From: Sphingomonadaceae bacterium
Lineage (GTDB): Bacteria > Pseudomonadota > Alphaproteobacteria > Sphingomonadales > Sphingomonadaceae
Length of the DNA: 64,000 nt
Assembly (NCBI GenBank): GCA_019239915.1
Contig: JAFAZF010000003.1
Coordinates: 121,424-185,423, forward strand
Reading direction: 5' to 3'
Translations under genes and position numbers: made by a program
Shown here: piece by piece, positions 1 to 9,295 of the stretch
Layout of the letters: every line of letters begins with the position of its first letter
How positions within the stretch are numbered: position 1 is the stretch's first letter
The notes under the pieces: generated by a model
What the model saw: only the letters and a program-made list of their open reading frames with translations
Database searches by the model: none
Told to the model about the DNA's origin: nothing

Positions 1-1
1 C

Positions 2-250
2 CATGGCTTCAGCTTCTACGGACCGACCTGCGACGACATGGATCACATGGCCGGGCCGTTCCTGCTGCCGAACGACGTTCAGGCCGGCGACTATATCGAG
101 ATCGGTATGCTCGGCGCCTATGGCTGCGCGATGCGCACCAAGTTCAACGGCTTCGAGGCCGAGGGGCAGGCGATCGTCGCCGACGAGCCGATGGCGAGCC
201 TCTATGTCGAGGCGGAACCCGCCATCTCCGCGCGCGTCGTGAAGCTGTAA
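2..250 (+). CDS. Ornithine/diamino-acid decarboxylase (PLP fold type III), C-terminal fragment
   Basis: Only the last 82 residues are inside the window; the gene begins upstream. The visible part contains YGPTCDDMD followed by a GDYIEIGMLGAYGCAM segment, which is the C-terminal signature of the eukaryotic-type ornithine decarboxylase family; the Cys-Asp pair of GPTCDDMD is the conserved active-site element contributed by the C-terminal barrel. The family makes putrescine from ornithine (some members use lysine). The next gene downstream is a deoxyhypusine-synthase-like enzyme, so the putrescine would feed homospermidine synthesis. Substrate specificity cannot be decided from this fragment. 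Confidence 0.85.
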   Translation, partial: HGFSFYGPTCDDMDHMAGPFLLPNDVQAGDYIEIGMLGAYGCAMRTKFNGFEAEGQAIVADEPMASLYVEAEPAISARVVKL

Positions 251-321
251 CGCGAAGCGCGGACTAACAATTTCAATCCGGCGAGAGCCGGAGGATGTAG
301 CCGAACCAACCTCGCCTTCAC

Positions 322-404
322 CCGTTCGTGCTGAGCCTGTCGAAGCACTGTCCTTCTTCGTCGCTGAAGAAAGAACAGCCCTTCGACAGGCTCAGGGCGA
401 ACGG
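322..404. repeat. REP-like imperfect palindrome, CTGAGCCTGTCGAAG type
   Basis: Left arm CCGTTCGTGCTGAGCCTGTC and right arm GACAGGCTCAGGGCGAACGG pair as an imperfect inverted repeat around a short spacer. The same unit recurs at 47786, 51176 and 52811. Confidence 0.8.
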
Positions 405-435
405 TTGCAGGTGATCGAGCTTCCGAGGAGTCTCC

Positions 436-1491
436 ATGAACAATCCGCAGATCAACGAAGCCCGCAAGGCCGAGCTGCTCGGCACCACCGTCGAGCATGT
501 CGACATCCGCACCTTCGACGCGCGACCGATCGTAGACGCGATGAAGAAGATGAGCTTCACCTCGCGCGACCTCGGCCGCGCGACCGAGATCTACAACCAG
601 ATGCTCGCCGATCCCGATTGCGCGATCGCGCTCGTCATCGCGGGCTCGACCTCGGCCGGCGGCTGCATGGACCTCTATGCCGAGCTCGTCCGCTCGAACA
701 TGGTCGACATGGTCGTCGCCACCGGCGCCTCGATCGTCGACATGGATTTCTTCGAGGGCCTTGGCCACAAGCATTTCCAGGCCAAGGAAATCCCCGACGA
801 CGACACGCTGCGCTCGCTCTACATTGATCGCATCTACGACACCTATATCGACGAAGTCGCGCTCCAGAACGTCGACCACACCATCTTCGAGATCGCCGAG
901 AGCCTGCCGCCCAAGCCCTATTCCTCGCGCGCGTTCATTCGCGCGATGGGCAAATATCTCGTCGAGAACGGCAAGAAGGAGAACAGTCTCGTCAAGCTCG
1001 CCTACGAGCATGACGTGCCGATCTTCTGCCCGGCCTTCTCGGACAGCTCGGCGGGCTTCGGGCTCGTCAAGCACCAGGTCGACAGCATGAAGGCGGGCAA
1101 GCCCTACCTGACGCTCGATTCGATCGCCGACTTCCGCGAGCTCACCGAGATCAAGATCGCGGCGGGCACCACCGGTCTGCTGATGATCGGCGGTGGCGTG
1201 CCCAAGAACTTCATCCAGGATACCGTCGTCTGCGCCGAGATTCTCGGCCATGACGACGTCCAGGTGCACAAATACGCCGTGCAGATCACCGTCGCCGACG
1301 TCCGCGACGGCGCCTGTTCTTCCTCGACGCTGCAGGAGGCGGCGAGCTGGGGCAAGGTCAACACCGGCATCGAGCAGATGGTGTTTGCCGAAGCCGGCTC
1401 GGTGATGCCGCTGCTCGCGAGTGACGCCTGGCACCGCGGCCTCTGGAAGAACCGCAAGAAGCACGCCTTCGCCAAGATGTTCGCGGATTAG
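436..1491 (+). CDS. Deoxyhypusine synthase family protein, probable homospermidine synthase
   Basis: A 351-residue member of the deoxyhypusine synthase family. Eukaryotic DHS transfers an aminobutyl group from spermidine to eIF5A through a lysine in an EAVSWGKI motif; here EAASWGKVN supplies the equivalent Lys307. Bacteria lack eIF5A, and bacterial family members are known to make polyamines such as homospermidine instead. The upstream ornithine decarboxylase supports that role. The start has a clear GAGGAG site 5 bases upstream. The NAD-binding GGGVPKN segment (about 254-260) is present. Function as homospermidine synthase is inferred from context. Confidence 0.85.
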   Translation: MNNPQINEARKAELLGTTVEHVDIRTFDARPIVDAMKKMSFTSRDLGRATEIYNQMLADPDCAIALVIAGSTSAGGCMDLYAELVRSNMVDMVVATGASIVDMDFFEGLGHKHFQAKEIPDDDTLRSLYIDRIYDTYIDEVALQNVDHTIFEIAESLPPKPYSSRAFIRAMGKYLVENGKKENSLVKLAYEHDVPIFCPAFSDSSAGFGLVKHQVDSMKAGKPYLTLDSIADFRELTEIKIAAGTTGLLMIGGGVPKNFIQDTVVCAEILGHDDVQVHKYAVQITVADVRDGACSSSTLQEAASWGKVNTGIEQMVFAEAGSVMPLLASDAWHRGLWKNRKKHAFAKMFAD

Positions 1492-1497
1492 GCAATC

Positions 1498-1610
1498 CTC
1501 CCTCTCCCCGCGGGGAGAGGGTCGGGGTGAGGGGGAGCCCGGCGCAGCCGGGTGTTTCCGCCTCCGAGGTTCCGACACCCTCACCCAACTCTCTCCCTGA
1601 GGGAGAGGGC
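1498..1610. repeat. Paired palindromes of the CTCTCCC-GGGAGAGG type
   Basis: Two short palindromes, CTCTCCCCGCGGGGAGAGG and CTCTCCCTGAGGGAGAGG, flank a spacer and are joined by GTCGGGGTGAGG and CCTCACCC arms that pair with each other. It lies between convergent genes and could serve as a transcription end for both; a related copy is at 56786. Confidence 0.7.
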
Positions 1611-2815
1611 TATCGAACGAAGCTCGCCACCAGCTCCACATGCGTCGACCAGCGGAACTGGCCGACCGGCTGGACCCAGTCGAGCCGATAGCCGCCGTCG
1701 ATCAGCACCCTGGCATCGCGCGCGAAGGTCGCCGGGTTGCAGCTGACATAGGCGATGCGCGCGATGCCTGACGCGGCCAGCGCCGGCGCCTGCTCCTTCG
1801 CGCCCGCGCGGGGCGGATCCAGCACGATGGCCGCGAAGCCTTCCAGCTCCTTGGCGGTGAGTGGGCGGCGGAACAGGTCGCGATGCTCGACCGCGACGCG
1901 CCGCTGTGCGCGCTTGGCGGCGCCAGAAAGCGCCAGCGCGGCGTCACGCGCGCCCTCGACCGCGTGAAGCTGCGTGCTGCCCGAGAGCGCCAGCGCGAAG
2001 GTGCCGAGCCCGGCGAACAGGTCGGCGATCCGGGCCGCGTCGCCGATCGCCTCGCGCACCGCAGCGATCAGCGCCGCCTCACCGTCCGCAGTCGCCTGCA
2101 GGAACCCCCCGGGCGGAAACGGCACTGCGACGCCTCCGAGATGGATCGTCACCGGCTCGGGCTCCCAGCGCGTCTCTGCGCCATAGCCCTCGTCGATCGT
2201 GAAGCGTGCGACATGGTGTGCCTTGCCGAAATCCGCGATCGCGTCCGCCGCCGCCAGTCCTTGTGCATCGACCCCTTCGAGCGCGACGTCGACGCCCTGA
2301 TCCGTCAGCGTCATCATCGCGCTGACGCGGCTCTTGCCCGTCATCAGGCTCAACAGCATCGCGCGCAGCGGCGCCACCAGTGCGAACAGCTCGGGCGTCA
2401 TGATCTCGCACTGCGCCATGTCGACGATGCGGTGGCTGGCTTCCTCGTTGAAGCCGAGGATGACGCGCTTGCCGATCCGTTCGGCGCGCAGTGAAACCCG
2501 CCGCCGCGTCCGCGGTGGCGAGAGGTGCGGCGATCGGATCGCTGGGGCCGAAATGCCCTGCGCCGCCAGCGCGCCGGCGATCCGATCGCGCAAAAAACCG
2601 GCGTAGCTCGCGTCGTCGACATGCTGGAGCTGGCAGCCGCCGCAGCGCGGGAAATGGCGACACGGCGGCGTGACGTGATGCGGACCGGGCGTGACCGCGC
2701 CCGCCTCGCCGACGCTGTCGCCGGGCGCGGCGAGCGGCACCATGCGGCCAGAGGCGGTGGCGCCGTCGCCGCGCGCCGCGAGGCGGACGATCTCTTCCAT
2801 TGCCGGCTCGCTCAT
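1610..2815 (-). CDS. RumA/RlmD-type class I SAM-dependent RNA (uracil-5) methyltransferase
   Basis: A 401-residue protein of the TrmA/RumA family, which methylates C5 of a uridine in RNA using S-adenosylmethionine. An N-terminal iron-sulfur cluster motif CxxxxxCGGC (Cys52, 58, 61) is followed by a SAM-binding DLFAGLGTFAL segment, a DPPRAG motif and the catalytic YVSCNPAT near the C-terminus. The ATG overlaps the stop of the preceding NAD(P)HX gene (ATGA), so it is the last gene of a five-gene operon. The N-terminal TRAM domain is very short or missing. The exact target (23S rRNA versus tRNA) is not determined. Confidence 0.88.
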   Translation of the reverse strand: MSEPAMEEIVRLAARGDGATASGRMVPLAAPGDSVGEAGAVTPGPHHVTPPCRHFPRCGGCQLQHVDDASYAGFLRDRIAGALAAQGISAPAIRSPHLSPPRTRRRVSLRAERIGKRVILGFNEEASHRIVDMAQCEIMTPELFALVAPLRAMLLSLMTGKSRVSAMMTLTDQGVDVALEGVDAQGLAAADAIADFGKAHHVARFTIDEGYGAETRWEPEPVTIHLGGVAVPFPPGGFLQATADGEAALIAAVREAIGDAARIADLFAGLGTFALALSGSTQLHAVEGARDAALALSGAAKRAQRRVAVEHRDLFRRPLTAKELEGFAAIVLDPPRAGAKEQAPALAASGIARIAYVSCNPATFARDARVLIDGGYRLDWVQPVGQFRWSTHVELVASFVR

Positions 2816-4212
2816 CGCGAAACGGCGGCGAGCGCGGCCGAGAGATGGTCGATGAGGTCGTCGGCGATCAGCGCGGCCCCCGCGCGGCGCCCGGCCTCGC
2901 TGTGCAGCCACAGCGCCTCCTGCGCCGCCTGGAACGGATCGCCGGTCACCGCCAGCCGGGCGACGGCAAGCCCGGCGAGCACGTCGCCCGTCCCCGCGCT
3001 CGCGAGCCACGCCGGTGCGCCGGCGCCGATGGCGGCGCGGCCGTCCGGTGCCGCGATCACGGTATCCGATCCCTTGAGCAGCACTACCGCGGCGCAGGCC
3101 TTCGCGCCCGCCCGCGCGCGCTCGACCTTGCTGCCGGCAAGAGCGCCGAACAGCCGCGCGAACTCGCCCTCGTGTGGGGTGATCAGCATCGGCTGCGCGC
3201 GCGCCGCGAGCCGCTCGGGCCCCTGACGGCCGAGGAGCGTCAGCGCGTCGGCGTCCAGCACCAGCGGCCGCGGGCTTGCGAGCGCCGCATCGAGCAGATC
3301 GCGCGCCTGTGCATCGCGGCCGAGGCCGGGGCCGACCGCCGCTGCGCCGATGTGTTTGTCCTCGAGCAGCCGCGCGAGGCCGGCGCCGTCGCCCTCGACA
3401 TGGCGGACGAGCGCATGCGGTCCGCGCCGTCCGGCGCCCTTGCCGGCGATCGCGACATAGCCGGCGCCGGCGCGCATCGCCGCCTCGGCGGTGAGCATCG
3501 AGGCGCCGGGCATCGCACCGCCGACGACGAGCGCATAGCCGCGCGAATATTTGTTCGAATTGGGCGGCGGCGGCGCGATCCGCGGCCGCGCGACGCGATG
3601 TAGCCGGCTCTCGGGCGCGCTCATGCCGATATCGGCGACGATCACGCGGCCGCAGAGCGCGGCGGCGGGCTCCAGCAGATGCGCGGGCTTAAGCGCGCCG
3701 AGCGCGATCGTCAGGTCGAACGGCGCCGGACAGCCGAGCGCGGCGCCGTCGTCGGTGCCGACGCCGCTCGGCACGTCGATCGCGATGCGATACCGCGCCG
3801 CGCGCATCAGCCGCGCCAGCGGCCCGTCGATGTCGTCGCCAAGCGGTCGCGTCAGCCCGACGCCGAACAGCGCGTCGACCAGCAACGGCGCGGGCGCCGC
3901 GTCGGCGAGCGGCTCGACCGAGCCGGCCCAGCGGGCACGCGCCGCCCGCGCGAGATCGGTCTTGGGCTCGCCGCTCGCCGCAACACGAACCGCCAAGCCG
4001 CGCTCAGCAAGCAGGCGTGCCGCGACATAGCCGTCGCCGCCATTGTTGCCGGGCCCGCACAGAACCAGCGCGGGCTGGCCGCCGCCGAACCGCCACGCCG
4101 CTTCCGCCACTGCCGCACCGGCATTGTCCATCAGCGTCGCGAGACCGGTGCCGGCGTCCACCGCCGCCTGCTCGGCGGCGCGCATCTCGGCGACGGTGAG
4201 GATCGCGCTCAT
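2812..4212 (-). CDS. nnr: Bifunctional NAD(P)H-hydrate epimerase / ADP-dependent dehydratase
   Basis: A 466-residue two-domain repair enzyme for hydrated NAD(P)H. The N-terminal YjeF epimerase domain (about 1-200) has GPGNNGGDGYVAAR and DALFGVGL; the C-terminal ribokinase-like ADP/ATP-dependent dehydratase domain has VGPGLGRD, ITPHEGEFARL and the catalytic SAGTGDVLAG. Together they epimerise R-NAD(P)HX to the S form and dehydrate it back to NAD(P)H. The start ATG overlaps the stop of the lipoprotein gene, and its stop overlaps the methyltransferase start, indicating translational coupling. Confidence 0.95.
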   Translation of the reverse strand: MSAILTVAEMRAAEQAAVDAGTGLATLMDNAGAAVAEAAWRFGGGQPALVLCGPGNNGGDGYVAARLLAERGLAVRVAASGEPKTDLARAARARWAGSVEPLADAAPAPLLVDALFGVGLTRPLGDDIDGPLARLMRAARYRIAIDVPSGVGTDDGAALGCPAPFDLTIALGALKPAHLLEPAAALCGRVIVADIGMSAPESRLHRVARPRIAPPPPNSNKYSRGYALVVGGAMPGASMLTAEAAMRAGAGYVAIAGKGAGRRGPHALVRHVEGDGAGLARLLEDKHIGAAAVGPGLGRDAQARDLLDAALASPRPLVLDADALTLLGRQGPERLAARAQPMLITPHEGEFARLFGALAGSKVERARAGAKACAAVVLLKGSDTVIAAPDGRAAIGAGAPAWLASAGTGDVLAGLAVARLAVTGDPFQAAQEALWLHSEAGRRAGAALIADDLIDHLSAALAAVSR

Positions 4213-4565
4213 CGCGGCGCCACCAACGCGGCCGGCAGACGATAGCGTTCGCCGGCGATCGCGACGTCGACGGAGTCGCCGGAGCGGGCGACGGCGATCG
4301 GCTCCGCGCCGTCCGCCGCGTTGATCCCGCCCGCGGTATCGATCCGCCGAAAGCCGCCGTCGGGGCGGACGAGCAGCAGCTGCGTGCCGAGCTTCTGGAC
4401 GCGGCAGCGCTTTGCGAACAGCGCGCCTTGGCCGATCGCGCAAGGAATCGGCGTGCCGGCGACCGGATCGCGATGGCGCGCGTGGCACCCGGCGAGCAAC
4501 AACGGCAGGAGCGGGGCGACGCGTCGCATCCTCCTGCTGATAGGCGATGTCGGCACACGCGTCAT
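4209..4565 (-). CDS. Small putative lipoprotein, function unknown
   Basis: Sits between ispE (3 bases away) and nnr (4-base overlap). The N-terminus MRRVAPLLPLLLAGC is a lipoprotein signal ending in a lipobox LAGC, so the mature protein of about 90 residues would be membrane-anchored. Two starts are possible: ATG at 4565 directly after the ispE stop (118 residues) or ATG at 4529 (106 residues). The 4529 start is abutted by AGGAGG with no spacing, which is too close for a ribosome site, so the longer form is preferred with reserve. Two mature cysteines (PIPCAIG, KRCRV) may form a disulfide. No family is recognised. Confidence 0.6.
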   Translation of the reverse strand: MTRVPTSPISRRMRRVAPLLPLLLAGCHARHRDPVAGTPIPCAIGQGALFAKRCRVQKLGTQLLLVRPDGGFRRIDTAGGINAADGAEPIAVARSGDSVDVAIAGERYRLPAALVAPR

Positions 4566-4567
4566 GG

Positions 4568-5410
4568 TCACAGCAGCCAGGTCGCGAGACGCCAGTCGCC
4601 CGGCCGCTCGATTGCCGCGCGCGCGGCGGCGGCGTCGCGCGCGGCGGCGTCGGCGAACAGCGCAAAGCAGGTCGCGCCCGATCCCGACATGCGCGCGAGC
4701 GTGGCGCCCGGCTGCGCGCGCAGCCAATCGAGCAGCGACGCGATCTCGGGCACGAGCGCAATCGCCGGCGGTTCGAGGTCGTTGCGCGCCGCCGTCATCG
4801 CCGCCAGCGATGCCGCCTCCCCGAGCGGGCCGCTATCCTGCCCGTCCCACGCCTCGAACACCGGCTCGGTCGCGAGCGGCAGCCGCGGATTGAGCAGCAA
4901 CACCGCCAGCCCGGAGAGATCCGGAGCGTCGAGCGCCGTGAGGCGATCGCCGCGCCCTTCGCCGCGCTGCGGCCGCGTCGAGAGGCAGGCGGGCACATCG
5001 GCGCCGAGCGCGGCCGCGATCGCGTGCAGGGCCTCCGCCGGCAGCGCGACCTCCCACAGCCGGCAGAGCAGCCGCAGCGCCGCAGCGGCATCGGCCGAGC
5101 CGCCGCCGATCCCCGAGGCGACCGGCAGCCGCTTGTCGAGCGTCAGCGCCGCACCAGCGGTGACACCGCAGCGCTCCGTCAGCACTCGCGCGGCGCGCAG
5201 CACAAGATTGTCGCCGTGCGCGGCGTCGAGATCGGCCGCGAACGGCCCTTCGATCGCGAGGCTGAGCGTGTCCGCCGGCTCGGCGCGCAGCACGTCGCCG
5301 TGCGCGCAGAAGACGAACAGCGTTTCGAGCCGATGATAGCCGTCGGGCTCGCGACCGCGCACGTGGAGCGCGAGGTTGAGCTTGGCGTGCGCCGTCTCGG
5401 CCAGGGTCAC
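4568..5410 (-). CDS. ispE: 4-diphosphocytidyl-2-C-methyl-D-erythritol kinase
   Basis: A 280-residue GHMP kinase of the MEP isoprenoid pathway that phosphorylates the 2-OH of CDP-ME with ATP. Visible signatures are AHAKLNLALHV at the N-terminus with the catalytic lysine, the ATP-binding PVASGIGGGSADAAAALR loop, the catalytic ADVPACL region and the C-terminal MSGSGATCFALF. The start codon is GTG, ten bases after the stop of the TPR gene. Length matches the family (about 280-290). Confidence 0.97.
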   Translation of the reverse strand: MTLAETAHAKLNLALHVRGREPDGYHRLETLFVFCAHGDVLRAEPADTLSLAIEGPFAADLDAAHGDNLVLRAARVLTERCGVTAGAALTLDKRLPVASGIGGGSADAAAALRLLCRLWEVALPAEALHAIAAALGADVPACLSTRPQRGEGRGDRLTALDAPDLSGLAVLLLNPRLPLATEPVFEAWDGQDSGPLGEAASLAAMTAARNDLEPPAIALVPEIASLLDWLRAQPGATLARMSGSGATCFALFADAAARDAAAARAAIERPGDWRLATWLL

Positions 5411-5420
5411 GCGGGCGGCG

Positions 5421-7061
5421 TCACGGCTTTACGGCCGGCCCCAGGTCGACCTTTTCGCTCAGGCGCAGCTTGTCCTTGTCGTCGGCGACGACGAGCGCGG
5501 CGTGCCAGGCATAGCGGGCCTCGAGGTGGCGGCCGGCCGCCCAATAGGCGTCGCCGAGATGCTCGTTGATGTCGCTCTGCGCCGGGGAGGCGATCGCGGC
5601 CTTTTCGAGGGCCGGCAGCGCGCGGGCGAGATCGCCGCGCAGATAATAGGCCCAGCCGAGCGAATCGGTGATCGCCGGATCGTCGGGGCGCAGCGCGCTC
5701 GCCTTCTCGACGAGCTTCGTCGCGGCATCGACATTCTCGTGCCGATCGAGCTCGGAATAGCCGAGATAGTTGAGCGCTACCGCCTGATCGGGCGCGAGCG
5801 CGACCGCCTTCTCGAGCGCCGGCTTCGCCTCCGCCCAATCGCCGGACTGCTCGAGCGCGCTGCCGCGCTGCAGCCACAGCGCCCAGGCTGCCTTGCTGTC
5901 GCCGGTGAGCGCCAGCGCCTTGCCATAAGCCTGCGCGGCATCGGCATGGCGGCTCAGCGCGTCGTAGATGTCGCCCGCGCGGCTCCAGTCCTGCGCGCTC
6001 GCGCCCGGCAGCGCGGTCGCGGCGAGCGCCTCCTTGAGCGCGCCATCCTTGTCGCCCTTGTGGAGCAGCAGCTGCACCTTGAGATCGCGCGCCGCGCCGA
6101 CCAGCGGATCGTCGGGCGCGACATGGTCGAGAGCGGCAAGCGCGGTCTGGCTCTCGTCGCCCGAGGCGAGCATCGTGCTCACCACCAGCCAGCCCTCGGC
6201 ATTGTCTGGCGCGATGAAGTTGGCGGTGCGGCCGAGCGTCAGCGCGAGCGGCCCGGCCTGCTCGCGGTTGATGTCGGCGGCGACGCGGATCAGCAGCTCG
6301 GCGACGCCCTGTACGGGCGTCGCGATCGCGCCGGGGATCGGCTTGTGCGCGGCGAGCAGCGCGCGCGCGAGCACCAGCGCGGGATCGTCGCCGACGAGCA
6401 GCGTCGCCGCCTTGTCGGCATGGCCGGCCTGCGCGAGCTCGGCCGCGGCGGCGATGCGCAGCCGCAGCGAGCGGGCGCTACCCGGGGTTCCCAATGCGAG
6501 GATCGCGGCGACGCCGTCGTCGACGCGACCCTCGGCCAGCGTGATCAGCGCGCGCTGCTCGCCGAGATAGCCACCGCCGAGCGCGCCGCCGGCGCCGGTC
6601 GCCAGCAGTGCCAGCGGATCGCCGTCGCGCGCGCCCAGCGTTACCCAGGCGGAGAGGCTCGGCGCCAGGAAGGAAAACACGTCCTCGTGCTTCAGCGTTT
6701 CGATCTGCGCGCGTGCGCCCTTCCAGTCCTTGTTCGCGATCGTCTCTCCGACGAGCAGCAGCCGGCCCTCGGCGGGCAGCGCCTTCTGCGCATCGAGCGC
6801 GCGTGCGGTGGCGATGGCGAGCTTGCGATCGCCGGCGATGATCGCCTGCCGATAGGTGCGCATCGCCATGCGCCGGTTGCCGGGCTCGACCGCGAACAGT
6901 GCGCCATAGCCCTGCGCGGAGGCGTCGGCCTGGCCGAGCACGTCGGCCGCGCGCGCGTGGACGTAGGCGACGAGCGGCGAGGTCGCGGGGCGGCTCGCGG
7001 CGGCCGGCGCGGCCAGCGATGCGATCATCGCGGACGCCGCGACGAAGCGGGTGACAGGCAT
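5421..7061 (-). CDS. Exported tetratricopeptide-repeat protein
   Basis: A 546-residue protein with a signal peptide (MPVTRFVAASAMIASLAAPAAA). The C-terminal third (about 360-530) carries consecutive TPR units, recognisable by patterns such as ALNYLGYSELDR and ITDSLGWAYYLRGDLARALP; the N-terminal part looks like degenerate helical repeats. TPR arrays serve as protein-protein scaffolds, here probably in the periplasm. The start is chosen at ATG 7061 because GGAG lies six bases upstream; an ATG 30 bases earlier lacks such a site. It is the first gene of the minus-strand operon. The partner is unknown. Confidence 0.88.
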   Translation of the reverse strand: MPVTRFVAASAMIASLAAPAAASRPATSPLVAYVHARAADVLGQADASAQGYGALFAVEPGNRRMAMRTYRQAIIAGDRKLAIATARALDAQKALPAEGRLLLVGETIANKDWKGARAQIETLKHEDVFSFLAPSLSAWVTLGARDGDPLALLATGAGGALGGGYLGEQRALITLAEGRVDDGVAAILALGTPGSARSLRLRIAAAAELAQAGHADKAATLLVGDDPALVLARALLAAHKPIPGAIATPVQGVAELLIRVAADINREQAGPLALTLGRTANFIAPDNAEGWLVVSTMLASGDESQTALAALDHVAPDDPLVGAARDLKVQLLLHKGDKDGALKEALAATALPGASAQDWSRAGDIYDALSRHADAAQAYGKALALTGDSKAAWALWLQRGSALEQSGDWAEAKPALEKAVALAPDQAVALNYLGYSELDRHENVDAATKLVEKASALRPDDPAITDSLGWAYYLRGDLARALPALEKAAIASPAQSDINEHLGDAYWAAGRHLEARYAWHAALVVADDKDKLRLSEKVDLGPAVKP

Positions 7062-7224
7062 GGCGGTCTCCGGACTGTCCTCGCGCGCCATGTCGTCTGC
7101 CCGCGCCCCGATGGCAAGCGCCGCGCGCGTTTTTGCCGCAACGCGCGCGCATTCGACGAACGATTTGGCGGCGCGCCGACTCCGGCGCTAAGCGTGGCGT
7201 AACAATATTTCTCAGGAGATCGAG

Positions 7225-9270
7225 ATGCGTCCCATCGCACCCGTCGCGCTCGCCGTTCTCGCCTTCGCGCTCGCGCTGCCCTCGTCCGCCGCCGGTCCCT
7301 CCGCCGGCGTCGACCTCAGCGGCATCGACAAGGCCGTCGCGCCCGGCGACGATTTCTACGGCTACGCCAACGGCGCCTGGCAGAAGCGCACCGTCATCGC
7401 GCCCGATCACAGCGCCGAGAGCACCGACCGGATGCTCGTCGACCTCACCGAGCAGCGTACCGCCGATCTCGTCCGCGAAATCGCCGCGAGCAATCCGCCT
7501 GCCGGCAGCGAGGCGCGCAAGATCGCCGACTATTATGCCGCCTTCGTCGATCAGGCGGGGATCGAGAAGCAGGGCGTGGCGCCGCTGCGGCCCGGCCTCG
7601 CCGCCATCGCAGCGATCCGCGCGCTGCCGGAGCTCTCCCGCGCGCTCGGCGCCAGCATGCGTGCCGACACCGATCCGTTCAACAATACCGAGTTCCACAC
7701 CGAGAACCTGTTCGGCCTGTTCGTCACGCAAGGCCTCACCACGCCGGATACGACCGTGCCCTACCTGATGCAGGGCGGCCTCGGCATGCCCGATCGCGAC
7801 TATTATCTTTCGCCCATGCCCCAGATGGCGAAATACCGCGCCGACTATCTCGCCTATGTCAGCGACATGCTGCGGCTTGCCGGGATCGGCGATCCCGAGG
7901 CCAAGGCGCAGCGGATCGTCGCGCTCGAAACGAAGATCGCGACCGCGCAGGTCGACATCGTCGCCAGCCAGGATTCGCGTCAGGCGCGCAACTGGTCGGC
8001 CGCCGACTTCGCCGCAAAGGCGCCGGGGATTGACTGGGCGGCGTTCTGGAGTGCCGCCGAGCTGCCGCATCAGCAGCGCTTCATCGCCTGGCAGCCGATG
8101 GCGATCACGCGGCTTTCCGCGCTCGTCGCGAGCCAGCCGCTCGAGGTCTGGAAGGACTGGCTCGCCTTCCACTTGATCAACCAATACACCGCCGTGCTGC
8201 CGCAGGCGCTCGACCGGCGCGCCTTCGCCTTCAACGGCAAGGAACTCGATGGCACACCTGAGCAACGGGTGCGCTGGAAGCGTGCGATCGCGTCGGTGAA
8301 CGACGAGCTCGGCGATGCGGTCGGCCAGCGCTATGCGCAGCGCTATTTCTCGCCGCAGGCCAAGGCCGAACTGCAGAACATGGTCGCCAACATCGTCGCG
8401 GCGCTCGATCGTCGGCTCGCGGCGTTGAGCTGGATGGCGCCCGCGACCAAGGCGGAGGCGCGCGCCAAGCTCAAGGCGACCTATGTCGGCGTCGGCTATC
8501 CCGAAAGCTGGCGGGACTATTCGGGGCTAGAGATCCGCCCCGACGACGCGTTCGGCAATCTGCAGCGCGCGCGGCGTGCCGAATATCGCCACCAGATCGG
8601 CAAGATCGGCAAGCCGGTCGACAAGCGCGAATGGTGGATGACGCCGCAGACGGTGAACGCGGTCAACCTGCCGGTGCAGGTCGCGCTCAACTTTCCCGCC
8701 GCCTATCTGCAGCCGCCCTATTTCGATCCGAAGCAGGATGCGGCGGCCAATTACGGCGCGGTCGGCGCCACCATGGGCCACGAGATCAGCCACACATTCG
8801 ACAACACCGGCGCCGACTTCGACGCGAAGGGCGCGCTGCGCAACTGGTGGACGCCTTCCGACTTCGCGCACTTCAAGGCGTCGGGCGCGGCGCTCATCAA
8901 GCAATATGACGCTTATGAGCCGCTGCCCGGCGTGCATGTGAACGGCGCGCAGACGCTCGGCGAGAACATCGCCGATCTTGCCGGCCTCGAGGCCGCGCTC
9001 GACGCATATCATGCCAGCCTGCACGGCAAGCCGGCACCGGTGATAGAAGGGCTGACCGGCGATCAGCGCTTCTTCCTCGCCTTCGGCCAGAGCTGGCGCG
9101 AGAAAAGGCGCGAGGCATCGCTCCGGCAGCGCATCCTCACCGACGTCCATGCCCCCGCCGAGCAGCGCGCGCAGACCGTGCGCAACCTCGATGCCTGGTA
9201 TCCGGCGTTCAAGGTCGTGCCCGGACAGAAGCTCTATCTGGCGCCGGCGCAACGCGTCCGCGTCTATTGA
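7225..9270 (+). CDS. M13 family zinc metallopeptidase (neprilysin/PepO type)
   Basis: A 681-residue exported peptidase. The signal peptide is about 1-22. The zinc site is HEISH at 519-523 and the third ligand Glu580 lies in GENIADLAG (579-587); the family also has the substrate-binding NAFY-like region, here VNLPVQVALNFPAAYLQPPYF. The C-terminus ends without the usual CxxW because the bacterial members lack it. The enzyme probably degrades peptides in the periplasm or at the cell surface. AGGAG lies six bases upstream of the ATG. The gene is divergent from the TPR-ispE operon, so 7062-7224 should carry promoters for both directions. Confidence 0.95.
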   Translation: MRPIAPVALAVLAFALALPSSAAGPSAGVDLSGIDKAVAPGDDFYGYANGAWQKRTVIAPDHSAESTDRMLVDLTEQRTADLVREIAASNPPAGSEARKIADYYAAFVDQAGIEKQGVAPLRPGLAAIAAIRALPELSRALGASMRADTDPFNNTEFHTENLFGLFVTQGLTTPDTTVPYLMQGGLGMPDRDYYLSPMPQMAKYRADYLAYVSDMLRLAGIGDPEAKAQRIVALETKIATAQVDIVASQDSRQARNWSAADFAAKAPGIDWAAFWSAAELPHQQRFIAWQPMAITRLSALVASQPLEVWKDWLAFHLINQYTAVLPQALDRRAFAFNGKELDGTPEQRVRWKRAIASVNDELGDAVGQRYAQRYFSPQAKAELQNMVANIVAALDRRLAALSWMAPATKAEARAKLKATYVGVGYPESWRDYSGLEIRPDDAFGNLQRARRAEYRHQIGKIGKPVDKREWWMTPQTVNAVNLPVQVALNFPAAYLQPPYFDPKQDAAANYGAVGATMGHEISHTFDNTGADFDAKGALRNWWTPSDFAHFKASGAALIKQYDAYEPLPGVHVNGAQTLGENIADLAGLEAALDAYHASLHGKPAPVIEGLTGDQRFFLAFGQSWREKRREASLRQRILTDVHAPAEQRAQTVRNLDAWYPAFKVVPGQKLYLAPAQRVRVY

Positions 9271-9295
9271 TGCGCCAGCGAGGAGGCCAGGCACC

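Noticed and set aside
202..1641. A 479-residue minus-strand frame opposite the DHS-like gene
   Set aside because: It translates the flanking palindromes at both ends and has no recognisable domain.
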